Positions 18,472 to 27,922 are shown, numbered from the stretch's first letter. The stretch is DNA of 64,000 bases from Alkalinema sp. FACHB-956 (GCF_014697025.1 NZ_JACJRC010000002.1:372001-436000), one strand, 5' to 3'. A program made the numbers and translations. The notes: a model not told the origin generated them from the letters alone.

Positions 18472-19242
18472 TTAATTTTGTAGAACGCCATCCTCTAGGT
18501 GAATCACGCGATCGGCCACTTCCATAATGCGGGGATCATGGGTCACAATCAGCACCGTTCTGCCCCCCCCTTTCGCCAAATCGCGCAGGAGTTGAATCAC
18601 CGCATGGCCATTTTGGGAATCTAAGGCGGCGGTCGGTTCATCGGCCATAATCAGTTTTGGATTGCCGGCCAGGGCGCGGGCGATCGCAACTCGTTGCTTT
18701 TGTCCCCCGGACAGATCTCGCGGTAGACTTTTAGCCTTGTCACCCAGTCCCACCTGCTCCAGGAGTTCCAGCGCTTGGCGACGGGCAGCCTGCCGTTTGA
18801 TTCCTTTCAAGTTCAGTGCCACTTCGACGTTTTCCAAAGCGGTGAGCGCGGGAAACAGGTTGAACCCTTGAAACACAAACCCGAGGTTCATCAAACGAAA
18901 TTCTGCCAATTGACGACTTGACATCCGCGTAATTTCTTCCCCCAAGAGACAGACGCGCCCTTCGGTCGGGGTGAGAATCCCTGCTAGAATTGACAACAAA
19001 GTTGTTTTGCCGGATCCTGAAGGCCCCATAAGGAGCTGAATGTCACCAGCATTGATGGTCAGGTTGGCATTTTTGAGGGCATGGAACGCCTGAGATCCCG
19101 TTTGGTAGATCATACTCACCCCAGAGGCCGCGATCGCCTTTTGGGTCAATGCATCTTGAATTAAAGACTCGCGGCAAGGCGTGACTGTAGACGCAGGAAG
19201 GCTCCCAGGTCGGTGGATTTGGTCAAAATCAATCGCTGTCAT
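18472..19242 (-). CDS. devA: DevA-type ABC exporter ATPase
   Basis: A 256-residue ATP-binding protein of the MacB/LolD-like class. Walker A GPSGSGKTT is near residue 72, the signature LSGGQKQRVAIARAL near 163 and Walker B KLIMADEPTAALD near 183, with the His switch in LIVTHDPRI. The first 35 residues are a poorly conserved extension. It lies 290 bp downstream of a DevC-type permease on the same strand. From family knowledge DevBCA exports envelope material such as heterocyst glycolipids or other lipids, with TolC. No devB (membrane fusion protein) is next to it, so the substrate and full complex remain open. Confidence 0.88.
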   Translation of the reverse strand: MTAIDFDQIHRPGSLPASTVTPCRESLIQDALTQKAIAASGVSMIYQTGSQAFHALKNANLTINAGDIQLLMGPSGSGKTTLLSILAGILTPTEGRVCLLGEEITRMSSRQLAEFRLMNLGFVFQGFNLFPALTALENVEVALNLKGIKRQAARRQALELLEQVGLGDKAKSLPRDLSGGQKQRVAIARALAGNPKLIMADEPTAALDSQNGHAVIQLLRDLAKGGGRTVLIVTHDPRIMEVADRVIHLEDGVLQN

Positions 19243-19490
19243 TCGTCAAAATCTCGATAGCGGCATCAGAGCAGAGGGAGAACTGATTCTAGAGTTAGCT
19301 TCACCCGAAGGATCACCAAATCCAGATGTGGGAGCGAGTATATTCTAGTCTAGTCGCTTAATTCCCGTTTCCCAAGGGCATTATTTCGGGATCTAGACGC
19401 GGGATCTAGACAAGGAATATAGATCACTTACATATTGGTTACGCGACTTTATGCATAAAGCACTTTCCTGCGTTGCACGGCCCTACTTAG

Positions 19491-19545
19491 CGCTTTCAAG
19501 ATTTGCGCTTTCAAGATTTACGCTTTGAAGGTTTACGCCTTAAAG
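19491..19545. repeat. 15-bp tandem repeat, about three and a half copies, over the devC stop
   Basis: The unit cgctttcaagattta is repeated at 19491, 19506 and 19521 with increasing divergence and a partial copy after. The devC stop (19533-19535, minus strand) is in the third copy. The rest of the devC-devA gap (19243-19490) shows nothing else. Confidence 0.85.
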
Positions 19546-20783
19546 ACAATGGCTGGATCTACGCGAGTCACTTTTTGGACAGCAAACAGCGCAGACCCAA
19601 TGCACATCACCACTGTGAGAACGAAAACTCCGGCAGCGGTGGTTGGCTCAATCAAAATCATGACGCCCTTAGCAGCCTGAGTCCAATGGCCAAGTCCAAC
19701 GCAAAGCAAAATGCTGGGAATATAGCCCAAGATAGACATCCACAAAGCTTGTTCGATAATTACGCGGTAGATTACCCAATTGGACGCACCCATCGCTTTA
19801 AGAGTTCCAAATTCCCGCATATGGTCCGCCACGGAGGAGTACAAAATTTGCCCCACTACCACCATGCCAACAATGAACCCCACCGCGGCTCCTAGGCCAA
19901 GAATGAATCCCACGCCCGTGCGCTCTTCCCAGTAGTTACGAGTCAGGGCAGCCATTTCCCGTTGGGTATACACTTCAGTGGCGGGTAACGCCTCCCGTAA
20001 ACGCTGTTTCAACCGATCTAGGTTTTCACCCGGTTTCGCTCGAATCAGAATGTAGGTGATGGGATCGCCCAAATTGAGTCGGGCTGGGGGCTGAATTTCT
20101 CCCACTTTCTGCCCCAGCGGTCGATTCTGAAAGCGGTTGGTGCAGTTGAGTTCTCCGTTACTTTGGCGGGTGCAGTTGATGGAACTAGATAGTTCAGCAG
20201 TCCCATAGGCATTGGCAGTTTCGAGGGAGGCAAAGAGAAAGGGACTAGAGGCGTTGGATTGCACATCATCGAGAAACCCAACTGCCGTAGCGGGTAAAAA
20301 TCCGATGCTGCCTTGGCTACTCACTTGGTTAATCCCCAGCGATCGACGGCTATCTTGATCCAGCATCACGGTATAGGGCTGCTTGAGATCTTCGACCTTG
20401 CCCTGCAAAACTTGCCACCCTGCAAAGAGTTGCCCCTCGGGATTAAAGCCAAAAATTCTCACAGGAGCTAGTTTGCCATTGGCATCTCGCCAGCGCCCAG
20501 ACCGGAGTAGCAGAACTTCCGCCCGATCGACCCCTACCACTTTTTCCGCCTCGGTCAAATAGTCCGCAGGCAGAGCAGACGTGAGTTCAAAGTACACCAT
20601 TTCCTTGGAGGTTACCCAAAGATCCGCCCTAGCGTGGTCAATCACGATCGCGGTCGATCGACTAAACCCCTTAAGAATGCCTAGCTGAATAGTCACTAGG
20701 CTCACAGCAAACATAATCCCAGCTTGGGCAACCAAAAAGCGAGGAATATCTTCGAACAGATTTTTGCGGGCGATAGATGCCAT
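19533..20783 (-). CDS. devC: DevC-type ABC exporter permease
   Basis: A 416-residue MacB/FtsX-like permease. One N-terminal helix (about 18-38) is followed by a large extracytoplasmic domain of about 240 residues and three C-terminal helices (roughly 285-310, 335-360 and 375-400). Typical DevC elements are MASIARKNLFEDIPRFLVAQ at the start, the 'GTLKAMGASNWVIYRVI' coupling segment and 'KVTRVDPAIVFKA' at the end. It forms an exporter with the ATPase at 18472. The periplasmic adaptor (DevB) is absent here. Expression is likely from a promoter in the 200-bp gap before the response regulator gene. Confidence 0.9.
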   Translation of the reverse strand: MASIARKNLFEDIPRFLVAQAGIMFAVSLVTIQLGILKGFSRSTAIVIDHARADLWVTSKEMVYFELTSALPADYLTEAEKVVGVDRAEVLLLRSGRWRDANGKLAPVRIFGFNPEGQLFAGWQVLQGKVEDLKQPYTVMLDQDSRRSLGINQVSSQGSIGFLPATAVGFLDDVQSNASSPFLFASLETANAYGTAELSSSINCTRQSNGELNCTNRFQNRPLGQKVGEIQPPARLNLGDPITYILIRAKPGENLDRLKQRLREALPATEVYTQREMAALTRNYWEERTGVGFILGLGAAVGFIVGMVVVGQILYSSVADHMREFGTLKAMGASNWVIYRVIIEQALWMSILGYIPSILLCVGLGHWTQAAKGVMILIEPTTAAGVFVLTVVMCIGSALFAVQKVTRVDPAIVFKA

Positions 20784-20981
20784 AGTGGGAATAACCGACA
20801 GAAGGAAACCTAGCTAGACAAGTCAGCACTCAACCAGTCAGCCATGCCCCTTCAGTGTATCGAGAACTTTATCGCGAAACTATGGCAAACCCATAAAGCT
20901 AGCATTTCAAAATTACTATTATTCCTTATCAAGTACTTCCCAACGATATGGATAAATTATTAATCACCGCCTTCTTCTACC

Positions 20982-21365
20982 CTAATTGGCTGGAGCCCAG
21001 CCTAAGACCACTTCAATTTGATTAGCCAAACTTCCGGGGTCAAAAGGCTTAATCAAAACAGCTTTTGCTCCAAATTCTAAGTATTCTCGTTGTGACGCCA
21101 CTTTCACGGTTGCAGTCAGCATAATCACGGGAATATGAGAGGTTTTAGGATTGGCATGAAGATTTTTGAGCGTTTGCAAGCCATCCATCCTGGGCATAGC
21201 AGCATCCAGCAGAATCGCATCTGGCTTAGTTGATGCCGCTAGTTCCAGTCCTTCTTCCCCAGAAGTTGCCGTTAGAACATCCCAAGTATTGGTAATTTGT
21301 AGACAAATCTTGGCGATTTCGCACATGTCTTCTTCATCATCAATCACTAAGATCCGCTTGAGCAT
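20982..21365 (-). CDS. Single-domain response regulator
   Basis: A 127-residue receiver domain with no output domain. The acidic pair is IDDEED, the phosphoacceptor is Asp54 in ILLDAAMPRMDG, the Thr is in IPVIMLTAT and the conserved Lys is in VLIKPFDPG. Such CheY-like proteins relay phosphate from a hybrid histidine kinase to a partner protein. The start at ATG 21365 leaves the canonical beginning MLKRILVIDDEED, with GGAG ten bases upstream. An upstream in-frame start at 21392 would add nine residues. The kinase partner is not evident; two large histidine kinases lie elsewhere in the window. Confidence 0.9.
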   Translation of the reverse strand: MLKRILVIDDEEDMCEIAKICLQITNTWDVLTATSGEEGLELAASTKPDAILLDAAMPRMDGLQTLKNLHANPKTSHIPVIMLTATVKVASQREYLEFGAKAVLIKPFDPGSLANQIEVVLGWAPAN

Positions 21366-22777
21366 GGTGACTGAACTCCTTGATCCTGTCAAAGTTTTTA
21401 TGAATGGTGGCTGAAATAAGTAAAAGATTTCAAGTCATATTTGCAAAGTTGATATAGTCCTCCAAGGAATTAATTCAGCGAAAATTTATTGGCTGATTTC
21501 CCTTAGACAGTTTAAAAATTTACGAGAGAAATAGTTAAGTTGTGAGAAGTTGAAAGATGACACGAATCGTGTGCATTCGCTGGCATGATTCAAGTAAGTT
21601 CCCTGGATTGATTAACCTCACGACTTCCGTAGCACCACTGAATCTACAGGAGTGAGTTTTGATTTTTCAAGAATTTTTCAAGAAAGCTAGGTGAATTTTT
21701 CACCTCAATCAGCATCTTTGAACCCACGATCGTGAATTTCTACTGACAAGAATGTGCAAGGAAAATTCATGGTAACTGTTGAGAACCATAAAGCAAGAAA
21801 GTGGACCGCAGGTAAACAAACTACCCATTAATTGAGCGATGTTACAGCACAACTGCGGGAATTCATACGTTTCCCCTGCCTTCAGTCCAAAAGCCTTCAT
21901 TTCACAATTCGTCTCCTATGCTTCCGAGCAGTTGATTCCAGCCCCGTCTGTGGATCAATCCCCATAGGTTTACTGAGAAAGCGATTTCGCTGCAAAATTA
22001 CACATACCACTGACATTATTCCCAGAAATGCCTAAAAACTGACTACACTGACTACATTTACTAGCTACAGTCATGGTGGAGTGAAATGATTTTATCTGAA
22101 TCTTCACTATATTTTTATATTTCATTATCATAGTGGTTATGAATCAGCAAATATTAGTGTGTTCCCCCTGTGGAATTTGAGGTTGAAATTTCAGGGGAAA
22201 AAGGATAAACCAATATTATCCGATCGATTATAATTCTCCATAATCGACCCAGGGTTGCATCAAGCGGAGAGTCCAGCAGAACAAGAAACTGTTAAATAAA
22301 GAACCCACGCAGCAATACAGTTCTCATTTTTGTTAAAAAACAAGGGAGTACTGTTAGGTATGTAATGCTGTAATCGTGCACCGCTATTCCATATTTAATC
22401 AGTAGTCTACGTTGCATAGGGGCTGTTTGCTTAGTAGCGGCATGTAGCCTATGACGATCGCTAGACAACGTTCATACCCCCCTTAACCTGTGACAAATTT
22501 GTCCCATAGGGAAAACCTATGAGTTTGCCCCATAGCTTGATCAGAGCACTCACCCTTGATCAGAGTGTTCAACTTGTCCAACCTCGATCAGATTGTCCGA
22601 TGAAGGCTCAGCAAAGACCTAGGATGATGAATGAAGTCGAGGTTTTCGATTCACATTTGGCTTGATCGCCCACACACTGTAGTTGCCCTCCTGTTAGACA
22701 AGCCAATTATTCAATTCTCCTAATCCGACCTGGGTTCTGGTGTCCGCCCAGATGACTGCACAACAAGGAAAGAACGC
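21366..22777. other. Long divergent intergenic region, 1.4 kb
   Basis: No open frame here looks like a protein. The sequence is more AT-rich than its surroundings. A perfect 7-bp hairpin with a 3-base loop (aggtgaa/ttcacct) sits at 21689-21705. It separates a minus-strand response regulator from a plus-strand HisKA-EAL gene. It could hold long leaders, a small RNA or a decayed gene; nothing decides between these. Confidence 0.6.
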
Positions 22778-23863
22778 ATGACAGGTAACCTTTCAGAATT
22801 AGTTGTCCAAACGCCGCAATCTCTACAGGATGTCGCAGGTCAAGAGCTTCCCCAGGCGTTGCAAGATCCCATCGCTTTAATTAGTCATGAGCTGCGCACC
22901 CCTTTAAACTCCATTCGAGGTGCACTTGGACTGCTCTACGACGGTAAACTCCATGCCCAGTCGCAACAAGGGCAAGCCTTACTCAGCATGGCGTTGCGTA
23001 ACATCGATCGCCTGATTCGCCTTGCAGAAGCAATTGAGAAGGAAACTGTTCCAGTAATGACTATTTGGACAGATTCAGATATGGAACAGTTCCACTTGGA
23101 ACGAGAGTTTGAACAAGCTTTACAAACCCAGAGCTTGGAAGTGTTCTATCAACCGATTGTGATTTTGCAAACCCATCAGGTGATCGGCTTTGAGGCGTTG
23201 GCTCGCTGGCGACATCCCCAGCGGGGTTTTATTTCGCCTGCGGTGTTTATTCCCATTGCCGAACGAATTGGGAGAATTCAGGAAGTCGATCGATTAGTTC
23301 TGCGCACGGCCTGTCATCAACTCAAGGTCTGGCAGCAACAATTCCCAGAGTTGCAAGACCTGACGATGAGTGTGAACCTTTCTGCGCTCCAGTTATCACA
23401 GCCGGACTTGGTACCCTACGTTGCAACCGTTTTACAGGAAACGGGGATCACCCCCAATGACCTGATTTTAGAAGTCACGGAAAGTGCGATTTTGGAAAAT
23501 CCGGAGACGGATGTGGAAGTTCTCCAGCACTTGCGAGATCTGGGCGTGCAACTGGCGATCGATGACTTTGGCACGGGCTATTCCTCTCTGAGCCGCCTGT
23601 ATGCCTTGCCGATTACAGAACTTAAGATCGATCGATCCTTTATCTGTAATCAGCAGTGGCAAATGATTGAAGGCATCACCCGCCTAGCGGCCAGTCTGGG
23701 GCCAGAGGTGGTCGTAGAAGGCATTGAAACGGAAACGGAACTCAATGCACTCCTGAAAATTGGTTGCCAAAAAGCCCAGGGCTTTTTCTTTGCCCGCCCC
23801 ATGGATAAGCATGGTGCAGAAACCCTCTTGGCGTCAGGCAGAACGTCGGTTGCGTTGATTTAG
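22778..23863 (+). CDS. HisKA-EAL fusion, probable c-di-GMP phosphodiesterase
   Basis: A 361-residue cytoplasmic protein joining two signalling modules directly. Residues 30-90 are a histidine-kinase dimerisation/phosphoacceptor domain with SHELRTPLNSIRG (His37). No ATPase domain follows. Residues 110-355 are an EAL domain with all usual catalytic residues: FEALARWRHP (Glu139), VNLSA, LEVTESA, AIDDFGTGYSSLSR, LKIDRSF, VVEGIE and the Gln of KAQGFFFARP. The likely role is hydrolysis of cyclic di-GMP under control of phosphorylation or dimerisation through the HisKA part. It is monocistronic, convergent with the ROK kinase gene 77 bp away. Confidence 0.9.
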   Translation: MTGNLSELVVQTPQSLQDVAGQELPQALQDPIALISHELRTPLNSIRGALGLLYDGKLHAQSQQGQALLSMALRNIDRLIRLAEAIEKETVPVMTIWTDSDMEQFHLEREFEQALQTQSLEVFYQPIVILQTHQVIGFEALARWRHPQRGFISPAVFIPIAERIGRIQEVDRLVLRTACHQLKVWQQQFPELQDLTMSVNLSALQLSQPDLVPYVATVLQETGITPNDLILEVTESAILENPETDVEVLQHLRDLGVQLAIDDFGTGYSSLSRLYALPITELKIDRSFICNQQWQMIEGITRLAASLGPEVVVEGIETETELNALLKIGCQKAQGFFFARPMDKHGAETLLASGRTSVALI

Positions 23864-23940
23864 AGCCAAGCCTGAACTGGAACGCATGTTTGTTGCAACT
23901 GTTGGCTACAGCCGTTTGATCGTTTGTTACAACAGGGGGG

Positions 23941-24894
23941 CTAGGCTGAACGGTCGCGTGAAAGGTAGCGATCGATCGCCAGCTTAGCTGCCCCTAACAT
24001 GCCTGCTCGGTTGCCCAGTTCCGCCCGGAGCAGTTGTAGGCCGTCCCGTGAAGTGGGCATCACCCGTTGTTCAATTTCTCTCCAGGCAGCGGGAAAGAAA
24101 AATTCACTACTGTCGCCAATGCCACCCCCAATGATGATGGCATCAGGCGTCAACACATAAATCAAGCTGGTGAGCCCGATTCCCAGATCTCGACCATAGG
24201 CTTGCCAGAAGGTTAAAGCCTCGTAGTTCCCCGATCGAGCCAGTTCAAAGAGTTCCGCAGGGTCTTTGCCCGATCGTCGTTGAATGGCGGAGATTGAGAG
24301 ATGTTGCTCTAGGGATCCATCATTACCACTTTTGCAGGGATGGCCTTGGGGATCCATAGAAATGAGGCCCAGTTCCCCAGCAGCCCCGTGGCGTCCTGTG
24401 AAGAGTTGGCCATTGATGAAAACTGCGCCGCCCACCCCAGTGCCCAAGGTCAGTAGAATCATGTTCTGAAACGATCGCCCTGCCCCTAACCAAGCTTCCC
24501 CCAGGCCAGCACAATTGGCATCATTTTCAACAATCGTGGGACGACCCGTCTTGGCTTCTAACCAGGCGGCAACGGGGATATCGATCCAGTGGGGCAGATT
24601 GATGGCAATGCGGGCGACTCGGCCTGCACGATCGGCGGGGCCAGGGGTACCAATGCCAATGGCGATCGCGGTACGCTGCGGATCGACTTGGGCAATTCCT
24701 GCGCAGACTGCCGCGAGGGTGGGTTCTGGCTCAGCGGGTTGGGGGGTGGGCAGCGTCAGGGTTTGCAGACATTCGCCCGTGGGGGTAAAGCGCCCTAACT
24801 TAATGGCAGTGCCACCGAGATCAATCCCCAGGACTTGTGGCTTAGCTAAATTGGGAGACAGACTCGCCTCTAACGTAGGATCCACAACCGTCAT
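23941..24894 (-). CDS. ROK-family sugar kinase (glucokinase-like)
   Basis: A 317-residue ATP-dependent kinase of the ROK family, probably acting on glucose or a related sugar. The phosphate-binding motif is VLGIDLGGTAIKLGRF near residue 21, catalytic Asp is in IVENDANCAGLGEAWLGAG, and LTLGTGVGGAVFINGQ follows. The family zinc site CxCGxxGCxE is reduced to CKSGNDGSLE, losing two Cys. I recall similar variants in cyanobacterial members, so this need not mean inactivity. The start codon overlaps the stop of the upstream 77-residue gene by one base (TAATG), implying translational coupling. Confidence 0.88.
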   Translation of the reverse strand: MTVVDPTLEASLSPNLAKPQVLGIDLGGTAIKLGRFTPTGECLQTLTLPTPQPAEPEPTLAAVCAGIAQVDPQRTAIAIGIGTPGPADRAGRVARIAINLPHWIDIPVAAWLEAKTGRPTIVENDANCAGLGEAWLGAGRSFQNMILLTLGTGVGGAVFINGQLFTGRHGAAGELGLISMDPQGHPCKSGNDGSLEQHLSISAIQRRSGKDPAELFELARSGNYEALTFWQAYGRDLGIGLTSLIYVLTPDAIIIGGGIGDSSEFFFPAAWREIEQRVMPTSRDGLQLLRAELGNRAGMLGAAKLAIDRYLSRDRSA

Positions 24895-25127
24895 TACGCC
24901 AACTTATCCCAAGCCTGGGCCACAATTTCAAATAACCAACGCCGCTGCTGAGGATCCAGCAAAGAATCATCAGCTAGCACTTCTGCTTTCAAGTCGTCTA
25001 AGCTTTGTCCACTGGCCCGCGCATTTTCGATGACCCCTGCGATCGCTTGGGCCAATAACTCATCATTGACAGGCTGCTGGCGCAACGATGCCAAATTTCG
25101 AGAGTTCCGGGGGATGGGATAATTCAT
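24894..25127 (-). CDS. Small conserved-looking protein coupled to the ROK kinase
   Basis: A 77-residue soluble acidic protein I cannot place in a named family. It is predicted helical: a polar start (MNYPIPRNSRN), then NDELLAQAIAGVIENARASGQS, DDLKAEVLADDSLLD and an aromatic C-terminal helix RRWLFEIVAQAWDKLA. It has no signal peptide or membrane helix. Its TAA shares a base with the ATG of the ROK kinase, so the two are almost certainly co-translated. Similar short proteins next to glucokinase occur in other cyanobacteria, as far as I recall. A regulatory or chaperone role is only a guess. Confidence 0.75.
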   Translation of the reverse strand: MNYPIPRNSRNLASLRQQPVNDELLAQAIAGVIENARASGQSLDDLKAEVLADDSLLDPQQRRWLFEIVAQAWDKLA

Positions 25128-25270
25128 AGGAGATGCAAAGACGCCTTAGAATCAAGATGAAGAAGTGTAAATATTTCTCAGCTATCTGATTGGTATCAGG
25201 AGTTTAGCTCATTTTGGCGACCTGTCAACCCCATTGCCCTCGGTAAATGATCGGAGTTTTCATACCGCAA

Positions 25271-27382
25271 ATGAAAGAAGTTCTCTACCTCGAAATCCCC
25301 CAACCCAAAACCGATGCTGTGCGTGACTGGCTGCGGGAAACCTACCAACCTTTGACCGGGCAGAAAACGGCGACTCCCAGTGGCTGTCGGGTGGCGATCG
25401 GGGCGGGAGAACTTTCGATGTTTGTGTGGCATGTCCAGCGCACGACGTACTTAAAGGTGTTCCGTTGGGCGGAGAACTCGTTGCCCCAGGAAAAAGCAAT
25501 CCTGACCCATCTCAATACAGCCATTCGATCGGCGTTTCCGAATCAGTATCCTGTGCCACCCCAAATTGATCTGTCCCGGCAGAGCATTTTTGAGGCATTA
25601 GCAGCGGATTATCCGGAAACGGTGAAATATTTCCAAAAAATTCCCAACGGAGAATACGACCTGACGCGGGTCTATTGGTGGGAGCAACGCTGGCGGGAGG
25701 GCGTACGCAATCCCCAAACGCCCAAGCAGGTCATCTTTGAGCGATCGCTCCAGGACTCGGCAGCCAGCCCGTCGGGAGCAGTGCCTCAACCGGATTATGA
25801 TCTGATTTACGTCGGCGGGGCGTTGGGGGTTGTCCATGCGGCGGTGATGGCCCAATTAGGCTACCGGGTATTGCTGCTGGAGCGGTTGCCCTTTGGCCGG
25901 ATGAATCGGGAGTGGAATATTTCCCGTAGGGAATTTCAAAGTTTGATTGATTTGGGTTTATTTACACCTGAGGAATTTGAGTCGATTATTGCAGCGGAAT
26001 ATGTCGATGGATTCCATAAATTCTTTGATGGCAATAATCCGCCCCAGGCGCGATCGAGCATTTTGCATACACCGACGGTCTTGAATATCGCGATCGATGC
26101 AGAGAAATTTTTGCGGTTGTGCGGGGAAAAGCTGACGACGGCGGGGGGTGAAATTTGGGGTGAAACGGAGTTCCAACGGGCGGAGGTCGATCGGACTTGT
26201 GTGACGATTCAGGCGATCGATTTACCGACCAAAACGGTGAAGGTCGCTACCGGTAAGCTGCTGGTGGATGCGATGGGCACCGCTTCGCCGATCGCGTGGC
26301 AGTTGAACGGAGGACGGGCCTTTGATAGCGTTTGTCCGACGGTGGGCGCGATCATTGCCGATGGCTTTGAGGAAGGGGTGTGGGATTCGCAGTATGGCGA
26401 TGTCTTGTTCAGCCATGGTGACCTGTCCAAGGGGCGGCAGTTAATTTGGGAACTGTTCCCCGGTGAGGGCAAGGATTTAACGTTCTATCTGTTCCACTAT
26501 CACCAAGTCCATCCTGACAATCCCGGCTCGTTGCTGGAAATGTATGAGGACTTTTTCACGATTTTGCCGGAGTATCGCCGTTGCGATATGGACAAGCTAG
26601 TTTGGAAAAAGGCAACCTTTGGCTATATTCCCGGCCACTTCAGCAGCAATGCCAGCGATCGTAAGGTGGCGTTCGATCGATTGATTTCGATCGGGGATGC
26701 GGCCTCGTTGCAGTCTCCGTTGATTTTTACAGGCTTTGGCTCCCTGGTACGCAATCTGGGACGGTTAACCCATTTGTTGGATATTTGTCTCAAGCATGAT
26801 TTATTAACCACAAGTTATTTGGATCAAATTCGGGCTTACCAGAGTAATGTTTCGGTGACTTGGCTCTTTTCTAAGGGCATGATGGTACCGACCCATGACA
26901 ACATTCCGCCTTACTTGCCCAATGCGTTGCTCAATACGTTCTTTGAAGTGTTGGCACGACAGAATCCGGATGTGGCTGATAATTTTATTAAAGATCGCGC
27001 CAGTTGGCTAGATTTCAACAAGATGGCGATTACGGCGGCCAAGATGAATCCGACGCAGTTGGCTTGGATTTGGCGAGTGACGAAGGTGCAGGAATGGGTG
27101 CAGTGGTTTGGTAGTTATGTGAATTTTGCGTTGAGCGCGATCGTGGGTTTTCTGCTGGGTGGTTGGTTCCCAGGGTTGGTGCTGCGGCAGCAGGCTTGGT
27201 TGGAGGCACGCTATCCTAATCTGTGGCTCTGGCTGGTGGCGCGGGCCTATGATGTGACCTATGGGTTGGGTAAGCCGCAGCGGATGCCCAAGGTGGAATT
27301 GCAGCAGTTGGGTAAACCCCAGGGCCGATCGACGATCGGGTCTACAACGCCGCCGAGGGAACCACAAACCACTGCACGGTAG
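25271..27382 (+). CDS. cruA: CruA/CruP-type lycopene cyclase
   Basis: An FAD-dependent enzyme of about 703 residues that closes the ends of lycopene in carotenoid synthesis. The N-terminal 170 residues are a CruA-type extension. A Rossmann FAD motif follows (DLIYVGGALGVVHAAV near 176, then VLLLER) and the family tag PFGRMNREWNISRREF. Further on come ISIGDAASLQSPLIFTGFGS, the second flavin contact, and a hydrophobic C-terminal segment near 630-660 that may attach to membrane. The length and the REWNISR motif favour CruA over CruP. ATG 25271 gives MKEVLYLEIP, the usual start; ATG 25247 would add eight residues. Confidence 0.8.
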   Translation: MKEVLYLEIPQPKTDAVRDWLRETYQPLTGQKTATPSGCRVAIGAGELSMFVWHVQRTTYLKVFRWAENSLPQEKAILTHLNTAIRSAFPNQYPVPPQIDLSRQSIFEALAADYPETVKYFQKIPNGEYDLTRVYWWEQRWREGVRNPQTPKQVIFERSLQDSAASPSGAVPQPDYDLIYVGGALGVVHAAVMAQLGYRVLLLERLPFGRMNREWNISRREFQSLIDLGLFTPEEFESIIAAEYVDGFHKFFDGNNPPQARSSILHTPTVLNIAIDAEKFLRLCGEKLTTAGGEIWGETEFQRAEVDRTCVTIQAIDLPTKTVKVATGKLLVDAMGTASPIAWQLNGGRAFDSVCPTVGAIIADGFEEGVWDSQYGDVLFSHGDLSKGRQLIWELFPGEGKDLTFYLFHYHQVHPDNPGSLLEMYEDFFTILPEYRRCDMDKLVWKKATFGYIPGHFSSNASDRKVAFDRLISIGDAASLQSPLIFTGFGSLVRNLGRLTHLLDICLKHDLLTTSYLDQIRAYQSNVSVTWLFSKGMMVPTHDNIPPYLPNALLNTFFEVLARQNPDVADNFIKDRASWLDFNKMAITAAKMNPTQLAWIWRVTKVQEWVQWFGSYVNFALSAIVGFLLGGWFPGLVLRQQAWLEARYPNLWLWLVARAYDVTYGLGKPQRMPKVELQQLGKPQGRSTIGSTTPPREPQTTAR

Positions 27383-27439
27383 GTGTGAGGTCGTAGGATA
27401 CCGCGATGATGAGAACTGTGATCTGTTCTTGGGTTTGCT

Positions 27440-27685
27440 ATGACTGCTAAAACGATCGCTGCCCACACCCTCAAACTGCACGATCTTAAAACCCGCTTCA
27501 ATCTGCAAAAAATTGAAGCAGTAGACTTCTTTTGGGAATGGCTAGCTCAGGATGATTCCCTGAGTGAAGTCGAGTATGGAGCGCTCGATCGGCTGAAACG
27601 CAATTACCTCACCCGTGCCACCAGTTCTCCGATCGAGATTACAAACTATCTCTGTACGGTTGACAGAGTTGGACTTTCTTCGTAG
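27440..27685 (+). pseudogene. Truncated N-terminal remnant of a large nuclease-like protein
   Basis: An 81-codon frame whose first 60 residues (LKLHDLKTRFNLQKI...VDFFWEWL, then ALDRLKRNYL) resemble the N-terminus of long cyanobacterial proteins that continue into a PD-(D/E)XK nuclease-like fold. That family normally continues with a segment such as VRMAVLSPLL, which is absent here; the frame instead ends in unrelated residues (YLCTVDRVGLSS). I read this as the stump of a deleted gene. The resemblance is from memory. It could still be a small gene in use, since it has an ATG and no internal stop. Confidence 0.5.
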
Positions 27686-27779
27686 GCTGGTTTCTCATAG
27701 CTGAGTACAGTCGTGTTCGTAAGTCCCCATTGGTCGCAGGCCGACCGTAAGGGCATCGAATCAGCTAGACCCCAAAAAT

Positions 27780-27922
27780 TAAGGCGCTGCCCCAGTTGCT
27801 ACCAACAACGTAAGGCAGCTAAACCCCCAAGCTGATCAAGGCAGCTAGGCGGTCTGACACGGATTTTAACATTCGATCGGGCCACCCTACTTGTCCTGCG
27901 CAAAAGGGTGGTCTTAATTTTT
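27780..27922 (+). promoter_or_regulatory. Leader with terminator-like hairpin upstream of a small gene
   Basis: The sequence 27880-27888 (ggccaccct) pairs with 27905-27913 (agggtggtc) through nine pairs, one of them G-U. The hairpin is followed by ttaattttt. Upstream, 'aaggcagcta' occurs twice (27811 and 27838 regions). It may end transcription from the left or act as an attenuator for the gene at 27960. Confidence 0.5.

Noticed and set aside
21709-22035. Short frames on both strands in the 1.4 kb gap
   Set aside because: They are about 63-67 codons with no supporting signals.
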